Shown piece after piece: positions 26,318 through 35,651 of a stretch of 44,386 nucleotides of DNA; within the stretch, counting starts at the first letter, position 1; the number at the start of each line of letters is the position of its first letter. Both the position numbers and the translations under genes were made by a program. The stretch is from positions 1-44,386 of the forward strand of contig JAISLF010000065.1 of NCBI GenBank assembly GCA_031260605.1, in the 5' to 3' direction. The notes below the pieces were generated by a model. That model was not told where the DNA came from. It made no database searches and was given only the letters and a program-made list of their open reading frames with translations. Source of the DNA: Oscillospiraceae bacterium. GTDB lineage: Bacteria; Bacillota; Clostridia; Oscillospirales; Oscillospiraceae.

Positions 26318-27223
26318 ATGACTAATAAAACGTCCATTCTTTCAGGGCGACGAACAAAGTCGCTCGTTGAAAGAATAATGAATATCATATTCCTCGTTTG
26401 CGGGCTTGCGTCTGTTGTAAGCGTTGTGTTTATGACGGTGTATATGGTTGTTTCGGGCGGGGCGATTATAGCAGAAACCGGTGTATTCCGGTTTCTGCTT
26501 GGTCACGTTTGGAACCCCGGAGGCTCTGAGTTCGGCATTCTACCGATGATTTTGTCCTCTGTTCTGGCAACGCTCGGCGCAGTTTTAATTGCGCTGCCCG
26601 TCGGCGTTTTGATTGCGGTTTTCCTTGCAAAGCTGTCTCCCGGAAAGCTCGCGACAGCAATGCGCGCCTTTATTGACCTGCTGGCCGGAATCCCCTCCGT
26701 TATTTACGGACTTCTCGGCGCGCTTCTGCTTGTACCGGCAATATTCAAGCTTCAGGCCGCGGCCGGACTGCCGAACAGCGGTAGTCTGCTTGCGGCAATC
26801 GTGATTCTCGTGATTATGATTTTGCCGACGATAATCAGCGTTTCCGAGACCGCCATAAGATCGGTGCCGAAGCAATATGAAGAGGCGGCGCTCGCTCTCG
26901 GCTCAACACGGCTGCAGGCAATCTTCAAGGTGACTGTTCCCGCCGCGAAAAGCGGAATCGTCGCCGGTATGGTTCTCGGAACAGGGCGGGCAATCGGCGA
27001 GGCGATGGCTGTTATGATGGTCTCGGGAAACGCCGCCATTATGCCGGAGCTGCTGCGCCCCGTGCGTCTGCTCACTGCGGCAATACCGATAGAGTGGGCG
27101 TATTCAAGCGGACTGCACCGCCAGGCACTGTACGGAATCGGCCTTGTTTTGTTTGTTTTTATTATGGTGATAAACCTTTTGCTCCGGCAGGTTATGAAAA
27201 AAGGAGGCGCGCAGGATGAATAA
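26318..27223 (+). CDS. pstC: Phosphate ABC transporter permease PstC
   Basis: A 301-residue inner-membrane permease with six predicted helices and the EAA-type coupling loop VPKQYEEAALALGSTRLQAIFKVTVP (near 185-210), which contacts PstB. GRAIGEAMAVMMVSGN is the PstC family signature. GGAGGAAGC directly precedes ATG 26318, 12 bases after pstS. It overlaps pstA by 8 bases, which suggests coupled translation. Confidence 0.96.
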   Translation: MTNKTSILSGRRTKSLVERIMNIIFLVCGLASVVSVVFMTVYMVVSGGAIIAETGVFRFLLGHVWNPGGSEFGILPMILSSVLATLGAVLIALPVGVLIAVFLAKLSPGKLATAMRAFIDLLAGIPSVIYGLLGALLLVPAIFKLQAAAGLPNSGSLLAAIVILVIMILPTIISVSETAIRSVPKQYEEAALALGSTRLQAIFKVTVPAAKSGIVAGMVLGTGRAIGEAMAVMMVSGNAAIMPELLRPVRLLTAAIPIEWAYSSGLHRQALYGIGLVLFVFIMVINLLLRQVMKKGGAQDE

Positions 27224-28091
27224 CACAAATCACGGCAGTATTACGCAAAAGCGCCGCCGCCCCTCGGAAATACTGCTGTACGGGCTGATTTTTCTGCTCG
27301 CGGCGTTTCTCGCGGCGCTTGTTGTGTTCATCATCGGATACATTCTCGCAAAGGGTCTGCCCGCAATTTCAGTTCAGTTTTTGACGACGGCGGAGAATCC
27401 GATTGAAGAAACGGTCGGCATATTCCCGAGCATTGTCAACACGCTGTATATCGTCTTTTTCGCGCTTATTATATGCGTCCCGCTGGGCGTCGGCGGCGCG
27501 ATTTATTTGAGCGAATACGCGAAGAACAAAAAAATCGTTGGCGCGATTCAGTTTGCGTCCGAAACGCTGGCGGGAATTCCGTCTATACTCTACGGCATAT
27601 TCGGGTTTGTGTTTTTCTGTGTACTGCTGAATCTACACGTTTCCCTATTGGCGGGCGTTTTGACTCTGACCATAATGGTTCTCCCCATTATGATGCGCAC
27701 AACACAGGAGGCACTGCGCGCTGTGCCGAAGTCGTACCGCGACGGGGCGCTGGGACTCGGTGCCACAAAATGGTACTTAATCAGAACAATCCTGTTGCCC
27801 TGCTCACTCAAGGGCATACTGACAGGCGTAATCCTGTCCGTCGGACGCATGGTGAGCGAGAGCGCCGCGCTTTTGCTTGTCGCAGGCGGGAGCGCTATGT
27901 ATATGCCGCGCGGCAGCGTGTGGGAGCAGCTGTCTCACTCCGGCTCGACGCTTTCCGTCGAGCTGTACCGATACGCAATGTCGCGCGGGGATAACAGCAC
28001 GGCCTTCGGAATCGCATCTGTACTCATTATTATCGTCGCGCTGCTGAATCTGCTGACGCGATTTGTCGCTTGGAGGCTGAATAAAAGATGA
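27216..28091 (+). CDS. pstA: Phosphate ABC transporter permease PstA
   Basis: A 291-residue permease, partner of PstC. Features: [19 protein letters not shown], the coupling loop [23 protein letters not shown], and [16 protein letters not shown] basic N-terminus (TQKRRRPSE) is followed by six hydrophobic segments. AAGGAGG is placed upstream of ATG 27216 inside the end of pstC. It overlaps pstB by 4 bases (ATGA). Confidence 0.96.
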   Translation: MNNTNHGSITQKRRRPSEILLYGLIFLLAAFLAALVVFIIGYILAKGLPAISVQFLTTAENPIEETVGIFPSIVNTLYIVFFALIICVPLGVGGAIYLSEYAKNKKIVGAIQFASETLAGIPSILYGIFGFVFFCVLLNLHVSLLAGVLTLTIMVLPIMMRTTQEALRAVPKSYRDGALGLGATKWYLIRTILLPCSLKGILTGVILSVGRMVSESAALLLVAGGSAMYMPRGSVWEQLSHSGSTLSVELYRYAMSRGDNSTAFGIASVLIIIVALLNLLTRFVAWRLNKR

Positions 28092-28846
28092 CACCTGTAA
28101 AAATGCACACAAGAGCGCTGAACCTGTTTTACGGCGAGGTTCACGCGCTGAAGGGAGTTGACCTCGATATGCCGGAGCAGTGCGTAACGGCACTGATAGG
28201 CCCTTCCGGCTGCGGGAAATCCACATTTCTGAAAACGCTCAACCGTATGAACGACACTATCGCAAGCGTTCGAATCAGCGGCGAGGTTGTGCTCGACGGC
28301 GAGGATATTTACGCCAAAAACGTTGACGTGACGACGCTGCGCAAAAAGGCGGGTATGGTGTTTCAGTCGCCGAACCCGTTCCCGATGAGCATTTACGACA
28401 ATATTGCCTATGGTCCGCGCATTCACGGCGAAAAAAAGCGTATAGTCTTAGATGAGATTGTCGAGCAAAGCCTGCGCGACGCCGCGATTTGGGACGAGGT
28501 CAAGGATCGGCTGAAAAAGCCCGCGCTCGGGCTTTCCGGAGGTCAGCAGCAGCGGCTTTGCATTGCGCGCAGTCTTGCGACAAAGCCGGAGGTGCTTTTA
28601 ATGGACGAGCCGACCTCCGCGCTCGACCCTATTTCTACCTCGAAGATAGAGGAGCTGATTGACGAGTTAAAACGCGACTACAGCATTGTAATCGTCACGC
28701 ACAATATGCAGCAGGCCGCCCGAATTTCCGACTACACGGCGTTTTTCCTGCTCGGCGAGGTCGTCGAGCACAACACAACGGGCGACGTATTCTCGAATCC
28801 GAAGGATCGGCGCACGGAAGATTATATTACTGGACGTTTCGGATAA
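28088..28846 (+). CDS. pstB: Phosphate ABC transporter ATPase
   Basis: A 252-residue ATPase that powers phosphate import. Walker [10 protein letters not shown] (near 37-45), Q-loop [13 protein letters not shown] signature LSGGQQQRL, Walker [14 protein letters not shown], and the switch His in [12 protein letters not shown]. The [10 protein letters not shown] stretch is the PstB hallmark. GGAGG lies upstream within pstA. A second promoter for the regulatory genes starts at its 3' end. Confidence 0.98.
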   Translation: MTPVKMHTRALNLFYGEVHALKGVDLDMPEQCVTALIGPSGCGKSTFLKTLNRMNDTIASVRISGEVVLDGEDIYAKNVDVTTLRKKAGMVFQSPNPFPMSIYDNIAYGPRIHGEKKRIVLDEIVEQSLRDAAIWDEVKDRLKKPALGLSGGQQQRLCIARSLATKPEVLLMDEPTSALDPISTSKIEELIDELKRDYSIVIVTHNMQQAARISDYTAFFLLGEVVEHNTTGDVFSNPKDRRTEDYITGRFG

Positions 28847-28859
28847 TATGCGGTATAAT
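28831..28859 (+). promoter_or_regulatory. Internal promoter for phoU-phoP-phoR
   Basis: TGGACG (28831-28836), 17-bp spacer, TATAAT (28854-28859), beginning inside the end of pstB. It would allow regulator expression when the Pho promoter is off. It lies about 75 bases before phoU. Confidence 0.6.
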
Positions 28860-28936
28860 AGCGCATATACCCCCACGCGCCGCTTTGCGGCAACAGTGCT
28901 GTATGACGCTTTGACGCACAGCACAAGGAGTTTATT

Positions 28937-29596
28937 ATGGTAAGAAAACATTATGATCAGGAGCTTGCCGAGCTGCATGTTGATATTATTCAAATGGGCA
29001 GCCTGATTGAAAAGGCAATTTCCGACTCTGTTACCGCGTTTGAAAACAATGATTTAGCGCTTTGCGAGTCAATTATGCTGGAGGACAAGGCGGTTAACGA
29101 CCTTGAAAAGGTGATTGAGTCCAAGTGCCTTTGGCTCATTGCCCGCGAGCAGCCTGTCGCGTCCGACCTGCGCAAAATCACAACCGCGCTCAAGATGATT
29201 ACAGATATGGAGCGCATCGGAGACAACGCCGCCGACATTGCGGAGCTGACGCTGCGCATTGCCGAGAAAAACACCTTCGCCGATTCGGGACACATTCCGC
29301 AGATGGCGGCAGTTGCAGTTACTATGGTGCACGACGCTGTTGCCTCCTACGTCAATACAGATTTGGCGCTGGCGCAAAAAACAGAGCAGCGGGACGACGA
29401 GGTGGACGATTACTTCAACCTGATTAAACAGGAGCTTGTTTCCGTCTTCCGCGCAGGAAAAGAGGATATGGATAACGCTGTTGACTTCCTGCTGATTGCA
29501 AAGTACCTTGAGCGCATAGCGGACCACGCCGTTAACATCTGCGAATGGGTGGAGTTTTCCGTCACGGGCAAGCATAATAACGCCCAGATTTTTTAA
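28937..29596 (+). CDS. phoU: Phosphate signalling protein PhoU
   Basis: A 219-residue cytoplasmic all-helical protein that links the Pst transporter to the sensor kinase and prevents phosphate over-uptake. Two PhoU repeats are present, each with an E/D-x-x-x-D metal motif: KMITDMERIGDNAADIAE (about 90-108) and LIAKYLERIADHAVNICEW (about 190-208). AAGGAG lies 7 bases before ATG 28937. It is 90 bases downstream of pstB, with a promoter in between. Confidence 0.97.
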   Translation: MVRKHYDQELAELHVDIIQMGSLIEKAISDSVTAFENNDLALCESIMLEDKAVNDLEKVIESKCLWLIAREQPVASDLRKITTALKMITDMERIGDNAADIAELTLRIAEKNTFADSGHIPQMAAVAVTMVHDAVASYVNTDLALAQKTEQRDDEVDDYFNLIKQELVSVFRAGKEDMDNAVDFLLIAKYLERIADHAVNICEWVEFSVTGKHNNAQIF

Positions 29597-29614
29597 GAAA
29601 GAGGTCTTGCCGCA

Positions 29615-30322
29615 GTGAACAAGATGATTTACGTTATAGAGGACGACGAGAGCATTCGCGAGCTGATAAAGCTTGCTCTGCTGTCTTTTTCCTATGACGT
29701 TCGCGAGTTTGAGAGTGCCGAGGACGCGCTTCGTGAAATTGCGCGCGCGTTGCCCGACCTTGTTATATTCGACATTATGCTGCCCGGAATAAGCGGAATT
29801 CAGGCGATAAAGCTTTTACGACAGTCGCCGGAAACAAAAAAGCTCCCTATGCTGCTGCTCACGGCAAAAGGCTCTGAAATGGACAAGGTAACCGGGCTTG
29901 ACGCGGGAGCCGACGACTATATTGTAAAGCCCTTCAGCGTTATGGAGCTTGCCGCGCGGCTACGCGCCGTGCTGCGCCGCCTACCGGAGGAAAATGCCGC
30001 GCCTGCCGAGCCGCAGGTATATGAATTCCCCGATTTCACGGTAAATCACTCGACGCGCGAGGTCACACGGAGCGGCGAGGTCGTCCACCTGACGTTTAAG
30101 GAATACGAGCTGTTAAAGCTTCTTATTCGCGAAAAAAACCGCATTGTTCCGCGAGAGGAGCTGCTGAACTCTGTCTGGGGAGAGGACTTTTTGGGCGAGT
30201 CCCGCACAATTGATATGCACATTCGCACGCTGCGTCAAAAACTGGGAGACGACGCGGAAAATCCGAAATACATCAAAACAGTCCGCAACGTCGGCTATCG
30301 CTTTACGGGAGAAAGCCTATGA
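29615..30322 (+). CDS. phoP: PhoB/PhoP-type response regulator
   Basis: A 235-residue OmpR/PhoB-class regulator. The receiver domain (1-120) has acidic pocket EDDE, phospho-Asp in VIFDIMLPG (near 53), Thr in LLTAKG and Lys in IVKPFS. The winged-helix domain (about 140-235) has FKEYELLKLLIREKNRIV and SRTIDMHIRTLRQKLGDD. The start is GTG 29615, with AGAGG ten bases upstream. It would bind the repeats before pstS. Overlaps the kinase gene by 4 bases. Confidence 0.95.
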   Translation: MNKMIYVIEDDESIRELIKLALLSFSYDVREFESAEDALREIARALPDLVIFDIMLPGISGIQAIKLLRQSPETKKLPMLLLTAKGSEMDKVTGLDAGADDYIVKPFSVMELAARLRAVLRRLPEENAAPAEPQVYEFPDFTVNHSTREVTRSGEVVHLTFKEYELLKLLIREKNRIVPREELLNSVWGEDFLGESRTIDMHIRTLRQKLGDDAENPKYIKTVRNVGYRFTGESL

Positions 30323-32010
30323 AAAGAGCTGTTTATCTCCGCCTGATTTTGCTGACGGCAATCGCGGTCGCGGTTTGCGGTATTGTTTCGTCTGTAATTT
30401 TCGCCTCACGCACTGAGCGGCAGATAGAGGGCTGGCTGACAAGGCTGACGGTTTCGGCGGCTGAAAATTACGAGTCAGGCGCGGATATAGACAGCTTGGC
30501 GGCTCTGTCCGGCAACCTGCGCGTTACGCTGTTCACCTCGGGCGGCATAGTGCTTTATGATTCCGAGGCTGCCGTCGAACAGATGGAGAGTCACGCGGAC
30601 AGGCCGGAGTTTATAAACGCGCGCGAGGGGTATGTATACACCGCTGTACGAAAAAGCGGCACTCTCGGCGAAAATTTTATGTATGCCTCCACGAAGACGG
30701 AGGACGGAACAGTTCTGCGCCTTGCCTATGCCTACCCCGGCTTTGCAAAAACAACAGCCGCGCAGCTTCCCGCCGCCGCGTCCGCAATGGCTCTTGCGCT
30801 GATATTGTCCCTGCTTCTGGCAAACCGCTTTTCCGCCGCCGTAACAAGGCCGCTTGACAACGTAGTAAACGCGCTGACGGCAAACAATTACGCCGCGCTT
30901 GAGGAATACAGCTCCGGCTACTTTGAGGTTGACAAAACTATTCACAGCATAAGCCGCTTGCTTGAGGATATTGCGGTCTCACGGCAAAGGCTTGTTGAGG
31001 AGCGGGAGAAGGTTGAATTTATCCTCTCCGGTATGGCGGAGGGCTTTATTATGATAGATTCGCGCAAAACCATACTCCTGTGCAATGAACGCGCAAAGCA
31101 GTTTCTGGATATTCACCGCGCTGTTACCGGCGACAATATTATGACGCTTATATGGGACGCAAAAATCAGCGAGGCAATTGACGGCGCGCTGCGGCAGGGC
31201 AAATCGTCCTCCGTCGAGTGGCGGCCGCAGGGCGAGCGGCTTTTATCGGTCTCCGTATCTCCCTCGCCGGACGGCAGCGCAAGCGGCAGCGGCGCGACGA
31301 TTATGCTTGTGGATATTACTGCCGCAAACGCCCTTGCGGAGCAAAAGCAGGACTTTTTCTCAACCGCCTCGCACGAGCTGAGAACACCTGTTACGTCTAT
31401 TCTGGGCTTTGCCGAAATGCTGAATAACGGCCTTGCCGAGGGCGCGGAAGCGCAGAAAAACGCGCTGCAGCGGATTGAAAAAGAAGCAAAACGAATGTCG
31501 CAGCTGATTGACGATATTCTGATGATTTCAAATCTGGAGTCTAAGCGTGAGCAAACGGAGCGTTCGGCTGTCCGACTTGACACCGTCGCGCAAGAGGCGG
31601 CGGAAGCTGTATCTCCGAGGTGCGGCGACGATAAAATAGAGATTTGTCTGGCGCTTGAACCGGTGACCATACACGCCGACGAGCGGCAGCTGCACGAGCT
31701 TTGCGTCAATTTAATCGAGAACGCGGTTAAGTACAACAAGCCCGGCGGGCGCGTCGATATTTCTGTCGCGACGGCGGGCAATTGCGCCGTACTGACCGTC
31801 TCCGACACGGGGCTCGGAATTCCATTAAGACACCAGTCGCGGATTTTTGAGCGATTTTACCGCGTCGGCACCGGACGGGACAGGAAAATCCCCGGCACGG
31901 GGCTTGGGCTTTCCATTGTGAAGCACATCGTGAGTCTGTACGGCGGGGACCTGCTTCTGGAGAGCGAAGAGGGCGCCGGGACGCGGGTTGAGGTGCGTCT
32001 GCCGCTATAG
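30319..32010 (+). CDS. phoR: PhoR-type sensor histidine kinase
   Basis: A 563-residue membrane kinase. TM1 (about 7-28), external sensor (about 30-150), TM2 (about 152-172), HAMP-like linker, PAS domain (about 225-335, beginning FILSGMAEGFIMID), HisKA with the phospho-His in FSTASHELRTPVTSI (near 355), and HATPase boxes N (NLIENAVKYNK), G1 (DTGLGIP) and G2 (GTGLGLSIV). The start ATG overlaps the phoP stop. Assigned to phosphate control from its place in the pst-phoU-phoP locus. Confidence 0.93.
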   Translation: MKRAVYLRLILLTAIAVAVCGIVSSVIFASRTERQIEGWLTRLTVSAAENYESGADIDSLAALSGNLRVTLFTSGGIVLYDSEAAVEQMESHADRPEFINAREGYVYTAVRKSGTLGENFMYASTKTEDGTVLRLAYAYPGFAKTTAAQLPAAASAMALALILSLLLANRFSAAVTRPLDNVVNALTANNYAALEEYSSGYFEVDKTIHSISRLLEDIAVSRQRLVEEREKVEFILSGMAEGFIMIDSRKTILLCNERAKQFLDIHRAVTGDNIMTLIWDAKISEAIDGALRQGKSSSVEWRPQGERLLSVSVSPSPDGSASGSGATIMLVDITAANALAEQKQDFFSTASHELRTPVTSILGFAEMLNNGLAEGAEAQKNALQRIEKEAKRMSQLIDDILMISNLESKREQTERSAVRLDTVAQEAAEAVSPRCGDDKIEICLALEPVTIHADERQLHELCVNLIENAVKYNKPGGRVDISVATAGNCAVLTVSDTGLGIPLRHQSRIFERFYRVGTGRDRKIPGTGLGLSIVKHIVSLYGGDLLLESEEGAGTRVEVRLPL

Positions 32011-32019
32011 CGGGTGCTC

Positions 32020-32048
32020 TTGACTTCCCTCCGCCGACAGCGTATAAT
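32020..32048 (+). promoter_or_regulatory. wecB promoter
   Basis: TTGACT (32020-32025), 17-bp spacer, TATAAT (32043-32048), leaving a leader of only about 33 nt. Confidence 0.85.
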
Positions 32049-32087
32049 GTCATTATAAGTACTCTAACAAAATACCAACTGATAATA

Positions 32088-33188
32088 ATGATAAAAATCC
32101 TTGTAGTCTTCGGGACACGTCCCGAGGCAATAAAAATGTGCCCCGTTGTAAAGGAGCTGAAGTCACGGCGGGAATTTCACACAGTCGTCGCCGTAACGGG
32201 GCAGCACAGACAAATGCTCGCTCAGGTTTTGGCGGCATTTTCTGTCGAGCCGGATTACGACCTTGCGATAATGTCCGACGGGCAGACGCTGTTTGACATC
32301 ACAAAAAAAGCCCTTGACGGCGTCGCGGCCGTCATCGACGAAGAGTCGCCCGACTGTGTTTTGGTTCACGGAGACACAACGACTGCCTTTGCCGCAAGCC
32401 TTGCGGCATTCTACAAGGGGGTTCCCGTCGGGCACGTCGAGGCGGGACTCCGCACCTACAATCTGCGCAGCCCATTTCCCGAGGAGTATAACCGGCAGGC
32501 GATCGACATTTCGGCGGATTACCTGTTCGCGCCGACAGAAACCTCACGCGCTAACCTCCTAAGTGAGGGTAAGCCCGACAGCCGCATTTATGTCACGGGC
32601 AACACCGCGATAGACGCGCTGAAAACAACCGTGCGGGACAATTTTTCGCACAAAATTACCGACTGGGCGGCAGACTCCCGCCTGATTTTGCTGACGGCGC
32701 ACAGGCGCGAGAACCTCGGTGACACAATGCGCAGTATGTTCCGCGCGATACGCCGCGCGGTGGACGAGCACCCCGACGTTAAGCTTGTGTACCCCGTCCA
32801 CCTGAATCCGCTTGTGGCGGCGGCGGCGCAGGATTTGCAGGGGCACGACAGGATTATGCTGACAGAGCCGCTTGACGCGCCGGATTTCCACAATATCATA
32901 GCGAGAAGCTACCTTGTGCTGACAGATTCCGGCGGCATTCAGGAGGAGGCGCCGTCTCTGGGCAAGCCCGTGCTTGTGCTGCGCGACACGACGGAGCGCC
33001 CGGAGGGCGTTGAGGCGGGCACGCTGCTGCTTGCGGGGACTGACGAGCGGAATGTATACGAGCAGCTTTGCCGACTGCTGACGGATACGGCGCTGTACGA
33101 GAAAATGAGCCGTGCGGTGAACCCTTACGGCGACGGCTTCGCCTCGCGGCGCATTGCGGACATTCTTGCGGGAATCGAACCGAAATAA
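32088..33188 (+). CDS. wecB: UDP-N-acetylglucosamine 2-epimerase (non-hydrolysing)
   Basis: A 366-residue cytoplasmic enzyme that interconverts UDP-GlcNAc and UDP-ManNAc for cell-wall polymers or surface glycans. Family marks: VFGTRPEAIKMCPV at the N-terminus, TGQHRQML, VHGDTTTAFAASLAAF, HVEAGLRTYNLRSPFPEE, LLTAHRRENLG and LTDSGGIQEEAPSLGKPVLVLRDTTERPE. Length is normal. ATG 32088 gives the exact family N-terminus, yet no clear Shine-Dalgarno is visible. It is separated from phoR by its own promoter. Confidence 0.96.
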   Translation: MIKILVVFGTRPEAIKMCPVVKELKSRREFHTVVAVTGQHRQMLAQVLAAFSVEPDYDLAIMSDGQTLFDITKKALDGVAAVIDEESPDCVLVHGDTTTAFAASLAAFYKGVPVGHVEAGLRTYNLRSPFPEEYNRQAIDISADYLFAPTETSRANLLSEGKPDSRIYVTGNTAIDALKTTVRDNFSHKITDWAADSRLILLTAHRRENLGDTMRSMFRAIRRAVDEHPDVKLVYPVHLNPLVAAAAQDLQGHDRIMLTEPLDAPDFHNIIARSYLVLTDSGGIQEEAPSLGKPVLVLRDTTERPEGVEAGTLLLAGTDERNVYEQLCRLLTDTALYEKMSRAVNPYGDGFASRRIADILAGIEPK

Positions 33189-33206
33189 GCACAATTAGTA
33201 TAAGAC

Positions 33207-33247
33207 AAAACCGCGCCGTGGGGATTCACTTCCCTCGGCGCGGTTTT
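33207..33247. terminator. Terminator between wecB and the rlmD-type gene
   Basis: AAAACCGCGCCG (33207-33218) pairs with 33236-33247, an inner GGGA/TCCC helix, and A/T tails for both converging genes. Confidence 0.9.
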
Positions 33248-33271
33248 TTATTTTACTGCCTGTGCGTCCGG

Positions 33272-34597
33272 CTACTCTGATATACCCGTTTTTCCTGTGA
33301 GCGACAGCAGCGCAACCGTCTCCACGTGCACCGTGCCCGGGAACATATCAAACGCCCGCGCCGAAACAAACTCATACCCCGCTTCCGCGAACAGCCTCAC
33401 GTCCCGCGCAAGCGCGGCGGGGTCGCAGGAGACGTACACAATGCGTTTTGGCGCAAGCTTTATTATTGCCGCCGTCGCCTCAGGCAAAAGTCCCTTTCGC
33501 GGAGGGTCTGTAACTACGACGTCGAACCGCTCAGCGACCGCCAGCTGCTCTGCGGCTTCTCCCGCGTCTGCGCACAAAAACTCGGCGTTGCTCACGCCCG
33601 CGTCCGCCGCCGCTTGTTTTGCAACCGCGATTGCCTCCGGCACGATCTCCGCGCCTGTCACCGACTCGGCAAGTCGCGACAGCGGAAGCGTTATCGCCCC
33701 GCAGCCGCAGTACAGGTCGAGAATCCTGCCGTACTCCGGCAGAGCGGACACTGTTTGCGTTATGTATTGCAGCATTTGCTCCGTCTGCGCCTTGTTGACC
33801 TGAAAAAACGCTTTCGGCGCGGTGTTATACCGAAAGCCGCACAGCTCAACCGGCAGTTCGCGCAAACCTGACAAGTGCTTTAGCGGTGCAGATAGAGGAA
33901 CATTGTTTCTTCCGTCCTGCGAACCGAAAAATATGCTGAATTCAACGCCGGGCACAGCTTCTGTTATTTTCTGCGTCAAAGCTTCCGCTGTGTGTCTGTC
34001 GCGCTTGTAGGTGATTACCGCGATTTGCGCGCGGTTTTCGTCTGTGCGCACAAATATGTTGCGAATCGGGCAGTCCGCGTGCTTTTGTATGTACTCTGAC
34101 GCGATTTCCAGAACACGGTTTGCCGTGTCTGACTGCAGGCGGCACTGCCCGACGGCGATAACATCATGAGAGCCGCTTCTGAAAAAGCCGATTGCGCCGC
34201 TGCGCACCTCAAACATCGCCTTGTTGCGGTACCCGTTAATCTGCGGCGACGGCACGATTTCAACCTCTGCCGCAACGCCGCCGATACGCTCCAGCGTCTG
34301 CGTAACCCTTTGCGCCTTAAAACGCAGTTGCTCGGCGTACGATATATGCCGCAAACCGCAGCCGCCGCACTTGGGATAATGCGGGCAGTCGGGCGTGACG
34401 CGCTCCGGCGACGGCGCCGTTACGCTGTCTGTCACGGCAAACGCCGCATTTTTGTTTACCTTGAGGATTTTTGCCGCAATCTCCTCGCCGTCAATCGCGT
34501 TGCGGACAAAGACGACCTGCCCCTCGTGGCGGGCAACGCCGAAGCCCTCGGAGGAGTAGCCGGAAATTGTTAGGTTGATAATGTCGTTTTTTTGCAA
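33272..34597 (-). CDS. rlmD: 23S rRNA (uracil-5-)-methyltransferase, RlmD/RumA-like
   Basis: A 441-residue SAM-dependent enzyme that forms 5-methyluridine in 23S rRNA. An N-terminal TRAM domain (about 1-60) is followed by the iron-sulfur cysteines CPHYPKCGGCGLRH and a fourth in GQCRLQS. The methyltransferase motif LDLYCGCGAITLP, VVTDPPRKGL, and catalytic Cys in VYVSCDPAALARD come next. The start is TTG 34597; the Shine-Dalgarno is weak, so the exact start is uncertain. In Firmicutes one such enzyme may modify two sites, so RlmCD is an equal name. Confidence 0.88.
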   Translation of the reverse strand: MQKNDIINLTISGYSSEGFGVARHEGQVVFVRNAIDGEEIAAKILKVNKNAAFAVTDSVTAPSPERVTPDCPHYPKCGGCGLRHISYAEQLRFKAQRVTQTLERIGGVAAEVEIVPSPQINGYRNKAMFEVRSGAIGFFRSGSHDVIAVGQCRLQSDTANRVLEIASEYIQKHADCPIRNIFVRTDENRAQIAVITYKRDRHTAEALTQKITEAVPGVEFSIFFGSQDGRNNVPLSAPLKHLSGLRELPVELCGFRYNTAPKAFFQVNKAQTEQMLQYITQTVSALPEYGRILDLYCGCGAITLPLSRLAESVTGAEIVPEAIAVAKQAAADAGVSNAEFLCADAGEAAEQLAVAERFDVVVTDPPRKGLLPEATAAIIKLAPKRIVYVSCDPAALARDVRLFAEAGYEFVSARAFDMFPGTVHVETVALLSLTGKTGISE

Positions 34598-34667
34598 AGG
34601 TGCTCACTTTTGTGTTGTATTTTGGGGCAAATTGTAGTATTGAGTGGTTGGGGATACTATTTGTGGT

Positions 34668-34716
34668 AGTAGTATTTTACGTAGTAAAATACTACTTGTC
34701 AAGGGAACCTTGACAA
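34668..34716 (+). promoter_or_regulatory. Two abutting perfect dyads upstream of the zinc-ribbon genes
   Basis: AGTAGTATTTTAC-GTA-complement (34668-34696; 13-bp arms) adjoins TTGTCAAGG-GAA-CCTTGACAA (34696-34716; 9-bp arms). They fill the gap between the divergent rlmD-type gene and the plus-strand islet. They could be paired operators, a terminator-like structure or an inserted palindromic repeat. No complete promoter is clear. Confidence 0.65.
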
Positions 34717-34805
34717 AAAATTCGAGGTGCACTGTGGATTAAGCTCAGATGCCGCAAAACAAATTCAAAAGGCATCCCGGAATACATTTAGAGGTTGTTG
34801 TTCTT

Positions 34806-35021
34806 ATGCAGACAGAAATAATAGGTGCCATCATTGGTGCGCTTGCTGCCATTATCGCTGCAATAATTGGACTTATAGGGATAAGGCGCAGAAGCAGCAA
34901 CGACGAACAATTAAACACTATAATAAATGTTGTAATTGAGCGGTTATATAAAGACGTTGAGTTACCTATTGCTTCACGGTCTGTGAAATGCCCGAACTGC
35001 AATCACGAATGGGAATTATAG
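34806..35021 (+). CDS. Small membrane-anchored zinc-ribbon protein
   Basis: 71 residues. One N-terminal membrane helix (about 4-25, IIGAIIGALAAIIAAIIGLIG) is followed by a basic patch, a short helix and a C-terminal half zinc ribbon CPNCNHEW. Only one CxxC pair is present, so a zinc site would need a dimer or partner. ATG 34806 has AGAGG 11 bases upstream; upstream in-frame ATG 34749 adds a non-hydrophobic tail and lacks a site. No family recognised. First of three small genes in a row on this strand. Confidence 0.6.
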   Translation: MQTEIIGAIIGALAAIIAAIIGLIGIRRRSSNDEQLNTIINVVIERLYKDVELPIASRSVKCPNCNHEWEL

Positions 35022-35070
35022 ACAAATATGTTCAAAACAAATCAAATAATTTTAAGGAGACCTATAAATA

Positions 35071-35268
35071 ATGTACAACGATGATTATGATCCGATTTTG
35101 AGAGAAATTCAGCGTAATGTTAACGCAGAAACGCCCCCTGGTTACGAACCTCCAAAAGTAGTGCCCGGGCCTTGTCCACGGTGTGGCGCACCGTATGTTC
35201 GCCTAAAGTCCGGATTTTTTAAGGACAAAAAGCACTGCGTTGATCCAAATTGCGGTTACGAGTGGTAA
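35071..35268 (+). CDS. Small zinc-ribbon protein
   Basis: 65 residues. A flexible Pro-rich N-terminus is followed by a full zinc ribbon: CPRCGAPYVRL, then CVDPNCGYEW, giving a C-x2-C / C-x4-C pattern. AAGGAG lies about 10 bases before ATG 35071. It lies 49 bases after the membrane zinc-ribbon gene and 4 bases before the next gene. The C-terminal CGYEW parallels CNHEW in its neighbour. Such ribbons often bind nucleic acid or protein partners; the role here is unknown. Confidence 0.7.
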   Translation: MYNDDYDPILREIQRNVNAETPPGYEPPKVVPGPCPRCGAPYVRLKSGFFKDKKHCVDPNCGYEW

Positions 35269-35272
35269 TAAG

Positions 35273-35554
35273 ATGGATCTCGGAACATTTATATTAAATT
35301 ATTCATCAGCAAAAGGCGAACCAGATGAGGAAAGGGTTTTCAATCTTATGTTCGATGCCGCTATGGCGGCAACCCCTGCCGCATATGGATTTAGTCCGGA
35401 TGCCATAAAAAATTGGGCGCTATTTGGCTCAAAAGGTATTTGTCCTCAATGCGGGCTTCCCGCGTATAGTAGCAGCCTACAGGATAGCCAAGGTATTTCG
35501 CATATGCTTTTCGTTTGCGGAAATGACAGCTGTCTAAACGCGGAGTTCACTTAA
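35273..35554 (+). CDS. Small protein with Cys-pair (zinc-ribbon-like) C-terminus
   Basis: 93 residues. An N-terminal helical part (DLGTFILNYSSAKGEPDEERVFNLMF) leads to CPQCGLPAYSS and CGNDSC, a plausible zinc ribbon with unequal loops. ATG 35273 follows the previous stop by 4 bases, so translation is probably coupled. Family not recognised. A terminator 50 bases downstream closes the three-gene group. The AT-rich base composition sets the group apart from the surrounding host genes. Confidence 0.65.
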   Translation: MDLGTFILNYSSAKGEPDEERVFNLMFDAAMAATPAAYGFSPDAIKNWALFGSKGICPQCGLPAYSSSLQDSQGISHMLFVCGNDSCLNAEFT

Positions 35555-35605
35555 GACCCACTGCGCCGCACCAAATTCGCCCCCGGCGAATAAAATCCAA
35601 ACCCG

Positions 35606-35638
35606 AAAAAACGGGGGAATTCATTTCCCCCGTTTTTT
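35606..35638. terminator. Bidirectional terminator
   Basis: AAAAAACGGGGGAA, loop TTCAT, perfect 14-bp complement with six T. It lies between the zinc-ribbon group and gerW. Confidence 0.93.
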
Positions 35639-35651
35639 CACCATATTCCCT

